From Micromonospora thermarum (GTDB lineage Bacteria; Actinomycetota; Actinomycetes; Mycobacteriales; Micromonosporaceae), in assembly GCF_012034245.1 (NCBI RefSeq), contig NZ_JAATEO010000018.1:62001-126000 (forward strand): a stretch of DNA of 64,000 bases, read 5' to 3'. Position numbers and translations under genes: made by a program. Below the pieces are notes generated by a model. That model was not told where the DNA came from. It did not search any database and saw only the letters and a program-made list of their open reading frames with translations. Positions 42,962 to 51,357 of the stretch are shown here, in pieces; the first letter of the stretch is position 1, and each line of letters starts with the position of its first letter.

Positions 42962-43678
42962 TCACTCGGCCGGCTCGTCGCTGAGCCGTTCGCCCCGCCG
43001 GCGCAGCATGTTGAGGCCGGGGATGCCGGCGACGGCCAGCTTGAGGTCGCGGGTGACGTCGAGCAGGTCGTGCAGGTCCGGGCCGACCCGGTCGAGGGTG
43101 GCCAGGATGGGCAGGACGTCGGCGGTGAGGTGCTGCCGCAGCTTGGGCAGCTCGTCGACGAGGCGGATGGCGGCGGTCACCTCCTCGTGGCTGAGCTGCT
43201 CCACGAAGTGGTTCGCCATCGGGGCGCCCCGGCGCAGCGCCGGCTCGTACGCGGTCAGCAGTTCGGCCGCCGTGGCCGCCGCCTCCGCCGCGACACCCAC
43301 CGTCTCGGCCGCCCGGCCGGCGATCGCGTCGGCCGCGCCGACCACGGCGCCCGCCGTCCGGGACACCTTCTCCGCCTCGCCGACCGCCACCGTCGCGGCG
43401 GCGGCCACCTCGGCGGCGTTCTCGATGGCGGTGGTGGCGGCGGCACTGATGACCGCCACCTCGGCCACCGCGGCCTCGGCGTCGGTGAGCACCCGGTCGG
43501 TGCGGTCCAGGGACGTCTCGATCCGGTCCACCACCCCGTTGATCCGCGTCAGCAGCGCCTCCACCCCGTCGAGGACCGCGAAGGCGCGGGCGGGGATCGC
43601 CGTGAACGAGACCGCCGAGTCGAAGGCGGAGCGGGTGAGGCCGACGACCGACGCGGGCCGGGGGAGGGGAATCGCCAT
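42962..43678 (-). CDS. Alanine-rich helical protein, unknown function
   Basis: This 238-residue protein starts at ATG 43678 (MAIPLPRPASVVGLTRSAFD). Residues about 35-160 are long amphipathic helices of Ala, Val and Glu (VLTDAEAAVAEVAVISAAAT), suggesting a coiled coil or phasin-like rod. The C-terminal part (EEVTAAIRLVDELPKLRQHL, DLLDVTRDLKLAVAGIPGLN) is conserved in actinobacterial hypothetical proteins. There is no clear signal peptide. Function unknown. Confidence 0.65.
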   Translation of the reverse strand: MAIPLPRPASVVGLTRSAFDSAVSFTAIPARAFAVLDGVEALLTRINGVVDRIETSLDRTDRVLTDAEAAVAEVAVISAAATTAIENAAEVAAAATVAVGEAEKVSRTAGAVVGAADAIAGRAAETVGVAAEAAATAAELLTAYEPALRRGAPMANHFVEQLSHEEVTAAIRLVDELPKLRQHLTADVLPILATLDRVGPDLHDLLDVTRDLKLAVAGIPGLNMLRRRGERLSDEPAE

Positions 43679-43748
43679 GGCACCCAGTGTGCGTCGGCCG
43701 CGCACGTCCCGCCGGTCGAGGGATCCGGGTGGCGCCGGCCGCCGGAGG

Positions 43749-44228
43749 TCAGCGGTGGTCCCCGTACTGTTCGACGGCGCGCTGCACGGCCCGGTAGATC
43801 TGTCCGAACCGGAGCGCGTCCGGGGTGCGCAGCAGCAGCACCTCGCGGCCGTGCGCCTGCACCCACAGCTCGTGCACGCGGTTGCCCCGCTCGTACGAGC
43901 GGTCCAGCCACCCGAGCGGGATCTCCAGGAAGGGCGTCAGCGCCAGCGCGAGCACGACGCACGCGACGAGGGTGATGAGCACCGGCACCCAGCCCCGGTC
44001 CGGCACCGACCACGCGAGCGAGAGCGCGCAGACGACGGCCACCAGCGGCGGCAGCGACAGCAGCAGCACCAGGACGCCGCGGCCCAGCACCCGTCCCCGG
44101 ACGGCGAGGGTCGTCCGCCCCTTGGCGTGCCAGACGTACGTCACGTCGGCGATCGCCACGGCCAGTCCACCGACCCGGATCGACTCGGACGTCACCTGCA
44201 CCACGTCGTCCCGGTAATAGAGGGCCAT
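43749..44228 (-). CDS. DUF6232-type membrane protein A
   Basis: This 159-residue protein starts at ATG 44228 (MALYYRDDVVQVTSESIRVG). A PH-like N-terminal strand set is followed by two hydrophobic helices (VLVLLLSLPPLVAVVCALSL, LITLVACVVLALAL) and a C-terminal helix, DALRFGQIYRAVQRAVEQ, that is identical over 13 residues in the paralogue at 44834-45379. Role unknown. Confidence 0.75.
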   Translation of the reverse strand: MALYYRDDVVQVTSESIRVGGLAVAIADVTYVWHAKGRTTLAVRGRVLGRGVLVLLLSLPPLVAVVCALSLAWSVPDRGWVPVLITLVACVVLALALTPFLEIPLGWLDRSYERGNRVHELWVQAHGREVLLLRTPDALRFGQIYRAVQRAVEQYGDHR

Positions 44229-44631
44229 CACTAAGCCTAACCATCCCGCGGCGAACCCCCGGTGCCCGAGAGGACGGGTCGGCATCTCTCGTCGAGTCCG
44301 TCGGACTGCCCCCGTCGGTGCGCCGCGACGTGCCGGTGGCGGCTCACCCTCGTCGCACGCGGGCCGGTCCCATGGTTGCCGGCCGCCGCCTTTGGAACTG
44401 ACTCGTTTACGACATCAGCCGATATCTAGCCGCCCTACCAGGGTCTCCCGGCGGGGTTCGGCGTCCGTTCCGGGCCCCCAGGGGCGTTCGGCGGTCCGGC
44501 CCTGAACTCGCAGCGGCGCTCGGCGCGAATGCCGCGCGGCGGAGACCCTGTCACCCGAGTGTCAACGCGGGTGATCCATCAACGACGTCAGCTCCAAAGG
44601 GCCAGGATGAGCTACGGGTAGCGTGCGTCGA
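44229..44631. other. 403-base gap without a gene
   Basis: I see no convincing open frame or RNA gene. Notable content is an AT-richer stretch around 44403-44440 that may be a promoter, and an inverted repeat TCACCCG/CGGGTGA at 44551-44557 and 44568-44574 (10-base spacer) about 60 bases before the SnoaL-like remnant, which could be its former operator or a stem-loop. Confidence 0.4.
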
Positions 44632-44888
44632 ATGGGGACACAGGCTTCCGGGCGCACACCGGCAAGGGGGCCGGGGGCGACCGAGCAGGAGCGCAACGTC
44701 GAGGTGGTCCGGCGGTACCTGCGGACCTTCGTCACCAAGGATCTCGCGGAGCTGCGGGCCGTCGTCGACCGCGACGTCGAGATGTACGGCTGGCGGGCGA
44801 GCCGATCGTCCAGTTCTGGGGCGAGCAGGACCTTTACGGCCTGCTGCGGGGCCTGGGCATGCTGCCGGACGCGCCGATCGCGTTCTGA
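44632..44888 (+). pseudogene. SnoaL/NTF2-like gene with internal deletion
   Basis: ATG 44632 opens a frame with the N-terminus of an NTF2-like (SnoaL) protein, ERNVEVVRRYLRTFVTKDLA, then LRAVVDRDVEMYG. Soon after, the frame becomes nonsense, while another frame gives the C-terminus GEPIVQFWGEQDLYGLLRGL and MLPDAPIAF before TGA 44886-44888. About 60-70 residues of the barrel are missing at the junction near 44795. The end overlaps the opposite-strand DUF6232 gene. Confidence 0.65.
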
Positions 44889-45379
44889 CCCGCGCCGATC
44901 GCGTTCCGGCCGCGAACCGCGGGCGGCTGGCCGGCCTCGACGGCCCGCTGCACCGCCCGGTAGATCTGACCGAACCGCAGTGCGTCCCTGGTGGTCAGCA
45001 GCTGGACCGGGCGGCCGCGCCAGCGGGCCCAGATCTCCAGCTGCCGGGCGCCCCGGGCGTACGAGCGGTCCAGATGCTCGAAGAGGAAGTCGGCGACGGG
45101 CCCGACGGCCAGCCCGACCAGCACCGAGGCGCCGACGATGGCGACCGTGACGGTGGCGGAGCGGTCCAGCCAGAGGGCGAGCGCGATGCCCAGCCCGGCG
45201 GCGACCAGGGGCCCGGCGAGGGCCGCGCCGATCGCACCCCGGCCCGCGAGCACCCGCCAGGAGCGGTTGCCGCGGTGGTGCCACACCGCGCTGATCTCGG
45301 TCAGCGGGAAGGTGCGGCCGTCCACCCGGACGGCGGTGGACGTGACCTGGACGGACCTGTCGTCGTAGTACGTGACCAT
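44834..45379 (-). CDS. DUF6232-type membrane protein B
   Basis: This 181-residue protein starts at ATG 45379 (MVTYYDDRSVQVTSTAVRVD). It has the same plan as the paralogue at 43749-44228: PH-like strands, two hydrophobic helices (GPLVAAGLGIALALWL, VTVAIVGASVLVGLAVGPVA), HLDRSYARGARQLEIWA, and DALRFGQIYRAVQRAVE. The last 25 residues contain a repeated NAIGAGQNAIGAS and overlap the SnoaL remnant, so the original stop was probably lost and the tail extended. Confidence 0.75.
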   Translation of the reverse strand: MVTYYDDRSVQVTSTAVRVDGRTFPLTEISAVWHHRGNRSWRVLAGRGAIGAALAGPLVAAGLGIALALWLDRSATVTVAIVGASVLVGLAVGPVADFLFEHLDRSYARGARQLEIWARWRGRPVQLLTTRDALRFGQIYRAVQRAVEAGQPPAVRGRNAIGAGQNAIGASGSMPRPRSRP

Positions 45380-45478
45380 GGCGGAACTCCCGGTGGCGGG
45401 CCTGACACCAGACTACGTACCCGAACGACCCGCGCCGTAAGGTTGGCACGCGACTTCGACGAGGAAGTGAGGCTCAGC

Positions 45479-46252
45479 GTGGGCGAGTTCGTGCGGCTGG
45501 AGACCAAGGACGGCATCGGCACCATCCGGCTGGAGCGGCCGCCGATGAACGCCCTGAACACCCAGGTGCAGGAGGAGTTGCGCGCCGCGGCGACGGCGGC
45601 CACCGCCGACCCGGCGGTCCGCGCCGTCATCGTGTACGGCGGGGAGAAGGTCTTCGCGGCCGGCGCGGACATCAAGGAGATGGCCGACATGTCCTACGTG
45701 GACATGGCCGACCGGGCCGCCGACCTGTCCAGCGCGCTGGGTGCGATCGCCCGGATCCCCAAGCCGGTGGTCGCCGCCATCACCGGGTACGCGCTCGGCG
45801 GCGGCTGCGAGCTGGCCCTCGCCTGCGACTGGCGGGTGGTCGCCGAGGACGCCAAGCTCGGCCAGCCGGAGATCAAGCTCGGCATCATCCCGGGTGCCGG
45901 TGGCACCCAGCGGCTGGCCCGCCTGGTCGGCCCTGCCCGCGCCAAGGACCTGATCATGTCGGGCCGGATGGTGGACGCGCAGGAGGCGCTGCGGATCGGC
46001 CTGGCCGACCGGGTCGTCCCGGCCGCCGAGGTGTACGACGCGGCGGTGGCGCTGGTGAAGCCGTACCTGACCGGGCCGGTGCAGGCGCTGCGCGCGGCGA
46101 AGCTCGCGGTCGACGGCGGCCTGGACATGGACCTCAACTCCGGCCTCGCCTGGGAGAGCCAGCTCTTCGCGGCGCTGTTCGCCACCGACGACCGGCGCGA
46201 GGGCATGGCCGCGTTCGTGGCGAAGCGCAAGCCGGACTTCACCGGCCGCTGA
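45479..46252 (+). CDS. Enoyl-CoA hydratase/isomerase family protein
   Basis: This 257-residue crotonase-fold protein starts at GTG 45479; the longer frame upstream lacks coding character. The oxyanion-hole segments are KVFAAGADIKEM and ITGYALGGGCELALACD. The first catalytic Glu is in LGQPEIKLGIIPGAGGTQRL. The second catalytic position, Glu in classic hydratases, reads Asp in RAKDLIMSG, so hydratase activity may be reduced or the reaction different. It likely serves fatty-acid or amino-acid degradation. Confidence 0.87.
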   Translation: MGEFVRLETKDGIGTIRLERPPMNALNTQVQEELRAAATAATADPAVRAVIVYGGEKVFAAGADIKEMADMSYVDMADRAADLSSALGAIARIPKPVVAAITGYALGGGCELALACDWRVVAEDAKLGQPEIKLGIIPGAGGTQRLARLVGPARAKDLIMSGRMVDAQEALRIGLADRVVPAAEVYDAAVALVKPYLTGPVQALRAAKLAVDGGLDMDLNSGLAWESQLFAALFATDDRREGMAAFVAKRKPDFTGR

Positions 46253-46326
46253 CCCGAGGAGTGTTCACATTCGGGCTACCGCTGAGTAGCGTGTGACACC
46301 GGTCATCCGGACGAAGGGGAGCGGCG

Positions 46327-47949
46327 ATGTCGGAGCGGATCGAAGGTCACGGCGGCGAGCTGGCGCTCGCGGCGCTGCGCGCGTACGGGGTGCGGGAGAT
46401 GTTCACCCTCTCCGGCGGGCACGTCTTCCCGCTCTACGACGCCGCGCACAAGGCTGACTTCCCGATCTACGACGTGCGGCACGAGCAGTCGGCGGTCTTC
46501 GCGGCCGAGGCGGTGGCGAAGCTTCAGCGGCGGCCCGGTCTCGCCGTACTCACCGCCGGCCCCGGTGTCACCAACGGGATCTCCGGGCTGACCAGCGCGT
46601 ACTTCAACGCGTCGCCGGTCCTGGTGCTCGGCGGGCGGGCCCCGCAGTTCCGCTGGGGCTCGGGCAGCCTCCAGGAGATGGACCACCTGCCCCTGGTCGC
46701 CCCGGTGACCAAGCACGCCGAGACGGTGTTCAGCACCGACGACATCCCGCGGGCGGTGGGCGCCGCGCTGACCGCGGCGCTCACCCCGCACCGGGGCCCG
46801 GTCTTCCTGGACTTCCCGCTCGAGGCGGTCTTCTCGGTCGCCGACGCGGACCTGCCCGCCCCGGCGGGCATCGCCCCGATCGAGCCGGACCCGGACGAGG
46901 TGTCGAAGGCGGCAAGCCTGATCGCCGGCGCCGCGCGTCCGGTCATCATCGCCGGTTCGGACGTGTACGCCGGTGACGCCGTCACCGCCCTGCGCGAGGC
47001 GGCCGAGGCGCTCCAGGTGCCCGTCTTCACCAACGGCATGGGACGCGGCGCGCTGCCGCCGGAGCACCCGCTCGCCTTCGCCAAGGCCCGGCGGGCCGCC
47101 CTCAAGAGCGCCGACGTGGTCGTGGTCGTCGGCACCCCGCTCGACTTCCGGCTCAACTTCGGCGGCTTCGGCGACGCGAAGGTGGTGCACGTCGTCGACG
47201 CGCCGAGCCAGCGCGCCGGGCACGTCCAGTCGGCCGCCGCTCCCACCGGCGACCTGCGGCTGATCCTCTCGGCGTTCGCCGGTCACGCCGGTGACCGGGC
47301 CGACCACGCCGACTGGATCGCCGGCCTGCGGACCGCCGAGGACGCCGCGAAGGCCCGCGACGCCGAGGAGATGGCCGCCGAGACCGACCCGATCCGCCCC
47401 GCCCGCGTCTACGGCGAGCTGCGCAAGGTGCTCGCCCGCGACGCCATCACCATCGGCGACGGCGGTGACTTCGTCTCGTACGCCGGCCGCTACCTGGAAC
47501 CGGCGCAGCCCGGCACCTGGCTCGACCCCGGCCCGTACGGCTGCCTCGGCACCGGCATGGGCTACGCGATGGGCGCCCGGGTCACCCACCCCGACCGGCA
47601 GATCTGCGTGCTGATGGGCGACGGCGCGGCCGGCTTCTCGCTGATGGACGTGGAGTCCCTGGTCCGCCAGAAGCTGCCGGTGGTGATCGTGGTCGGCAAC
47701 AACGGCATCTGGGGCCTGGAGAAGCACCCGATGCGGGCCATGTACGGCTACGACGTCGCCGCCGACCTCCAGCCCGAACTGCGCTACGACGCCGTGGTCG
47801 GGGCGCTCGGCGGCGCCGGTGAGACGGTGGCGAAGGCCGCCGACCTGGGGCCGGCCCTGAAGCGGGCGTTCGACGCGGGCGTGCCGTACCTGGTGAACGT
47901 GCTGACCGACCCGACCGACGCGTACCCCCGCTCGTCGAACCTGGCCTGA
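46327..47949 (+). CDS. Thiamine-diphosphate enzyme, acetolactate-synthase-like
   Basis: This 540-residue protein starts at ATG 46327. The Pyr domain has GHVFPLYDA and the cofactor Glu in VRHEQSAVFAAEA. The central domain lies at about residues 190-320. The PP domain has the ThDP motif GDGAAGFSLMDVESLVRQKL ending VVGNNGIWG. It is usually annotated as an acetolactate synthase or related decarboxylase. No small regulatory subunit or branched-chain genes are adjacent, so a different 2-keto-acid or acyl-CoA substrate is possible. A perfect terminator follows directly. Confidence 0.82.
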   Translation: MSERIEGHGGELALAALRAYGVREMFTLSGGHVFPLYDAAHKADFPIYDVRHEQSAVFAAEAVAKLQRRPGLAVLTAGPGVTNGISGLTSAYFNASPVLVLGGRAPQFRWGSGSLQEMDHLPLVAPVTKHAETVFSTDDIPRAVGAALTAALTPHRGPVFLDFPLEAVFSVADADLPAPAGIAPIEPDPDEVSKAASLIAGAARPVIIAGSDVYAGDAVTALREAAEALQVPVFTNGMGRGALPPEHPLAFAKARRAALKSADVVVVVGTPLDFRLNFGGFGDAKVVHVVDAPSQRAGHVQSAAAPTGDLRLILSAFAGHAGDRADHADWIAGLRTAEDAAKARDAEEMAAETDPIRPARVYGELRKVLARDAITIGDGGDFVSYAGRYLEPAQPGTWLDPGPYGCLGTGMGYAMGARVTHPDRQICVLMGDGAAGFSLMDVESLVRQKLPVVIVVGNNGIWGLEKHPMRAMYGYDVAADLQPELRYDAVVGALGGAGETVAKAADLGPALKRAFDAGVPYLVNVLTDPTDAYPRSSNLA

Positions 47950-47954
47950 GACGA

Positions 47955-47987
47955 ACCGGCCGCCGGCACGCGGTGCCGGCGGCCGGT
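47955..47987. terminator. Bidirectional terminator, 15 bp perfect stem
   Basis: ACCGGCCGCCGGCAC (47955-47969) pairs exactly with 47973-47987 over a GCG loop. It lies between the convergent ThDP-enzyme gene and the PLDc_N-type gene, whose stop codon it touches. Confidence 0.8.
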
Positions 47988-48403
47988 CAGGCGTCGGGGC
48001 TCTTCTCCTCGCGCGGCGGGTCGCCCTCGCGGCGGCGCAGGTCGTCCTCGCGGCGGCGCAGGTCGTCCTCCCAGCGGCGGAACAGCTCCTCGTCCTGGTG
48101 GCGGGTGCGCTCCTCGATCGAGCGGAGGAATTCGGGGTCGTCGTCCGGGGCGACCCGTCGGCGCTTGCGCTCGGCGAAGCCGTTGCCGACCGGCCACGCC
48201 GTCCGGGTGGCGGCGGCACCGCGGTCACGGCCCGCGACGAACCAGGCGATCGAGCCGACCAGCGGAAAGAACAGGATGATCAGCACCCAGGCGACCCGGG
48301 GCAGGGCGCGGATGTCGCCCTCCTCGGCCGAGAGGCAGCTGATCAGTGCGCAGACGGCGAGGACGATCTGCGCGAGGAAGAGGAGGACGTACAGCCGGGC
48401 CAT
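47987..48403 (-). CDS. PLDc_N-type small membrane protein
   Basis: This 138-residue protein starts at ATG 48403; GTG 48421 is possible. Two hydrophobic helices (VLLFLAQIVLAVCALISCL, RVAWVLIILFFPLVGSIAWF) with ALPRVAWVLIILFFPLVGSI match the phospholipase D nuclease N-terminal (PLDc_N) domain that occurs alone in actinobacteria. The cytosolic tail is highly charged, with a repeated DDLRRRE unit (RRWEDDLRRREDDLRRREGD). Function unknown. Confidence 0.78.
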   Translation of the reverse strand: MARLYVLLFLAQIVLAVCALISCLSAEEGDIRALPRVAWVLIILFFPLVGSIAWFVAGRDRGAAATRTAWPVGNGFAERKRRRVAPDDDPEFLRSIEERTRHQDEELFRRWEDDLRRREDDLRRREGDPPREEKSPDA

Positions 48404-48430
48404 GACTCCATGATGGCGCACCCGTGCCGG

Positions 48431-48751
48431 CTACCACACCCCGCGTATCAGCACCACGACACCGAGCGTGGCGTACCCGGCGGTGGCCAGCGCGGCCAGC
48501 GGCAGCGCCCGGCTGTAGGCGGCGCGCCGGGCGACGGTCACCCGCCACCAGCAGACGAGCAACGCCGCCGACCAGCCGAGCACCGCCACCGCGCCGAGCG
48601 CCACACCGGCCCTGCCGAGGGGCAGCGCCAAGCGCACGGTCAACACCATGACGACCGTCATCGCCAGCGCGGTGCGCCGCCAGGCGAGCCGGGTCCGTTC
48701 GGGCTGCAGGCCCGGATCAGGCCGGCTGACCCGGGACGGCCCGTCAGCCAT
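48431..48751 (-). CDS. DUF202 family membrane protein
   Basis: This 106-residue protein has an ATG at 48751 inside the upstream gene's end (8-base overlap). The DUF202 signature is LQPERTRLAWRRTALAMTVV, followed by three hydrophobic helices. It is coupled to a second DUF202-like gene. The molecular role is unknown. Confidence 0.82.
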   Translation of the reverse strand: MADGPSRVSRPDPGLQPERTRLAWRRTALAMTVVMVLTVRLALPLGRAGVALGAVAVLGWSAALLVCWWRVTVARRAAYSRALPLAALATAGYATLGVVVLIRGVW

Positions 48752-49139
48752 CCCCGCCGATGGCGCGGACCAGCACCGCGGCGACCAGGAGCAGCGCCCC
48801 GATGCCCACGGCGAGCGCCAGGACGGCCGGGAAGCGGGAGGCGGGCAGCTCCTCGCCGAGCCGGATCGCCCGCTCGGTGCGGGCCCAGTGGTCGATGGCG
48901 CGGACCGCGACAGCCCCGCCGAGCAGCAGCAGGGCGATGGCGATCACCTCACGCAGGTGGGCCAGCGGCAGCGGCGGCAGGAACTGTGCCGCCGCCAGGC
49001 CGCCCGCGACCAGCGCCAGGCCGGTCCGCAGCCAGGCGAGGAAGGTGCGCTCGTTGGCCAGCGAGAAGCGGTAGTCCGGGGTCGTCCCCACCGAACGCAG
49101 CTCCTGCGGGTCGAACCACCGCCTGATCGCCTGCCACAC
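48744..49139 (-). CDS. YidH-like DUF202 membrane protein
   Basis: This 131-residue protein starts at GTG 49139 (VWQAIRRWFDPQELRSVGTT). The DUF202 motif is FSLANERTFLAWLRTGLALV, with three hydrophobic helices. It is the upstream member of a coupled pair and its start lies 41 bases from a divergent acetyltransferase gene. Function unknown. Confidence 0.82.
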   Translation of the reverse strand: MWQAIRRWFDPQELRSVGTTPDYRFSLANERTFLAWLRTGLALVAGGLAAAQFLPPLPLAHLREVIAIALLLLGGAVAVRAIDHWARTERAIRLGEELPASRFPAVLALAVGIGALLLVAAVLVRAIGGDG

Positions 49140-49179
49140 GGGCCGATTATCCGCTTCCGCCCGGTCGTAGCCTGGTCTG

Positions 49180-49977
49180 ATGACGGATCTTGATGTGGAC
49201 ACGCTCCGGAGGGCGTACGACCGCGACCTGCGCGCACTCGTCCCCGACCCGCTGCCGGCCGGCGTGTCGGTCGAGCGGGACGGCCCGCTGCTGCGGTTGC
49301 TGGGCTTCGACCACGGCGGCTTCCTCACGTACCACGACCTGGGCGGCCTGACGGGTGCGGAGCTGGACGAGCTGATCGCCCGGCAGGTGGCGATCTTCCG
49401 CGAGCGGGGCGAGCCGGTCGAGTGGAAACTGCACGGCCACGACGAGCCGGCGGACCTGCCGGACCGGCTGCGCGCCGGCGGGTTCGTGCCGGAGGAGCCG
49501 GAGACCGTCATGATCGGGCCGGTCGCGCCGCTGGCCGCCGCGCTCCCGGTGGTTCCCGAGGGCGTACGGCTGCGCGAGGTGACCTCGCGTGCGGACCTGG
49601 ACCGGATCGTGGCCATGGAGGAGGCGGTGTGGGGCACCGACCGCAGCCACCTCGGGCCCGGCCTGGAGAAGGAGATCGCCGCCGATCCGCAGTCGATCAC
49701 CGTCGTGGTGGCCGAGGCCGGCGACGAGGTGGTCTGTGCCGGCTGGGTGCGGTACCCGCACGGGTCCGGCTTCGCGACCCTCTGGGGCGGCTCGACCCTG
49801 CCGGCCTGGCGCCGCCGGAGGGTCTACCGGGCCGTGGTCACCTACCGGGCCCGGCTCGCCGCCCAGCGCGGCGCCACGCTGCTCCAGGTGGACGCCTCCG
49901 CGGACAGCCGACCGATCCTGGAGCGACTCGGCCTCGTCGCCGTCACCACGACCACGCCGTACGTCTACACTCCGTGA
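49180..49977 (+). CDS. GNAT-family acetyltransferase
   Basis: This 265-residue protein starts at ATG 49180. Residues about 1-120 form a first half-domain (LLRLLGFDHGGFLTYHDLGG) and residues about 130-260 the GNAT core (VWGTDRSHLG, VCAGWVRYPHGSGFATLWGG, LPAWRRRRVYRAVVTYRARL, then DSRPILERLGLVAV). The AWRRRRVYRAV loop is the acetyl-CoA site. Substrate unknown. The next gene starts two bases after its stop. Confidence 0.8.
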   Translation: MTDLDVDTLRRAYDRDLRALVPDPLPAGVSVERDGPLLRLLGFDHGGFLTYHDLGGLTGAELDELIARQVAIFRERGEPVEWKLHGHDEPADLPDRLRAGGFVPEEPETVMIGPVAPLAAALPVVPEGVRLREVTSRADLDRIVAMEEAVWGTDRSHLGPGLEKEIAADPQSITVVVAEAGDEVVCAGWVRYPHGSGFATLWGGSTLPAWRRRRVYRAVVTYRARLAAQRGATLLQVDASADSRPILERLGLVAVTTTTPYVYTP

Positions 49978-49979
49978 TC

Positions 49980-50387
49980 ATGGAGCAGCGGTTGACGGCC
50001 GAGGAACGGCTGACTCTCAAGACCGGCGCGTTCGGTGCGGTCTTCCTGGTGTCCAACGCCGACCCCGGGATGCTGGCGCTGGTGCGGGAGAGCTTCGCCG
50101 CCTCGGGCGCCATGGCCGACGCCAGCGGGATCGTCAAGGAGGCGCTGACCACCGGTCCGCTGCCGAAGCTGCCGAGGGACTCGGCGCTGGAGATCGAGTC
50201 GGTGGTGCTGCCCGCGCTCACCCGGGCGGTGACGATCCTGCGGACGAAGGCTCCGTCGGAGGTCGGGACCTACCGCGAGGTGGTCCTCGCCGCGGCGGAC
50301 CGGGTGGCCCAGGCGCACCACGGCGTCAGTCCGGAGGAGGCGGTGATGATCGAACGGATCCGTGCCGCGCTGGCACAGCCGGCCTGA
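49980..50387 (+). CDS. Conserved hypothetical protein coupled to the acetyltransferase
   Basis: This 135-residue, all-helical soluble protein starts at ATG 49980 (MEQRLTAEERLTLKTGAFGA), two bases after the upstream stop. Conserved-looking parts are VFLVSNADPGMLALVRESF and VVLAAADRVAQAHHGVSPEE. Proteins of this type are common in actinobacteria and have no assigned function. A GCCCTC-GGAA-GAGGGC hairpin follows (50411-50426). Confidence 0.65.
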   Translation: MEQRLTAEERLTLKTGAFGAVFLVSNADPGMLALVRESFAASGAMADASGIVKEALTTGPLPKLPRDSALEIESVVLPALTRAVTILRTKAPSEVGTYREVVLAAADRVAQAHHGVSPEEAVMIERIRAALAQPA

Positions 50388-50410
50388 GCTGCGTGAGCTG
50401 AGTCACTCCC

Positions 50411-50426
50411 GCCCTCGGAAGAGGGC
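50411..50426 (+). terminator. Short hairpin upstream of etfB
   Basis: GCCCTC and GAGGGC pair around a GGAA loop. It ends the preceding two-gene unit. The 137 bases between it and ATG 50564 should hold the etfBA promoter; no clear boxes were identified. Confidence 0.5.
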
Positions 50427-50563
50427 AACCTACTTGTGGGTAACATTGCGCCGTGGGCAACTGCACAGCGGCCCGCGGTTGACCGAGCGTTAAGTCACGC
50501 GGGAGGCTGCGCCCCAGACCGGGCGAGCGATCGCCACAACCACAGGAGGGTCGTCGAAGCGCG

Positions 50564-51343
50564 ATGAACATCGTCGTACTCGTCAAGCAGGTGCCCGATT
50601 CGGGCGCGGACCGCAACCTGCGCACTGACGACAACACCGTCGACCGCGGTTCGGCGAACAACGTCATCAACGAGATGGACGAGTACGCCATCGAGGAGGC
50701 GTTGAAGATCAAGGAGGCGCACGGCGGCGAGGTCACCATCCTGACCATGGGTCCGGACCGGGCGACCGAATCGATCCGCAAGGCGCTCTCCATGGGCCCG
50801 GACAAGGCCGTGCACGTCGTCGACGACGCCCTGCACGGGTCCTGCGCCGTCGCCACCTCCAAGGTGCTCGCCGCCGCCCTCGGCCAGCTGAACGCCGACC
50901 TGGTCCTCTGCGGCGCCGAGTCGACCGACGGCCGCGTCCAGGTCATGCCGCACATGATCGCCGAGCGGCTGGGCGTCGCCGCGCTGACCGGCGCGCGCAA
51001 GCTCACCGTGGACGGCTCCACGCTGACCGCCGAGCGGCAGACCGAGGAGGGCTACGAGGTGGTCACCGCCTCCACCCCGGCCGTGGTCTCCGTCTGGGAC
51101 ACCATCAACGAGCCGCGTTACCCCTCCTTCAAGGGCATCATGGCCGCCAAGAAGAAGCCGGTGCAGACCCTGTCCCTGGGTGACCTCGGCGTCGCCCCCA
51201 CCGAGGTGGGCTTCGACGGCGCGACCAGCACCGTGCTGGAGCACAGCAAGCGCCCGCCGCGCTCCGGCGGCGCGAAGGTCACCGACGAGGGCGACGGCGG
51301 CGTGAAGCTGGTCGAGTTCCTCGCCACCGAGAAGTTCGTGTGA
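50564..51343 (+). CDS. etfB: Electron transfer flavoprotein beta subunit
   Basis: This 259-residue protein starts at ATG 50564. Typical parts are VVLVKQVPDSG, NEMDEYAIEEALKIKE, the AMP-binding region ADLVLCGAESTDGRVQVMPH and the recognition loop SVWDTINEPRYPSFKGIMAA. It pairs with the alpha subunit, which holds FAD, to pass electrons from acyl-CoA dehydrogenases to the respiratory chain. etfA starts 14 bases downstream in the same operon. Confidence 0.95.
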   Translation: MNIVVLVKQVPDSGADRNLRTDDNTVDRGSANNVINEMDEYAIEEALKIKEAHGGEVTILTMGPDRATESIRKALSMGPDKAVHVVDDALHGSCAVATSKVLAAALGQLNADLVLCGAESTDGRVQVMPHMIAERLGVAALTGARKLTVDGSTLTAERQTEEGYEVVTASTPAVVSVWDTINEPRYPSFKGIMAAKKKPVQTLSLGDLGVAPTEVGFDGATSTVLEHSKRPPRSGGAKVTDEGDGGVKLVEFLATEKFV

Positions 51344-51357
51344 GAGCAGGTACGGAC

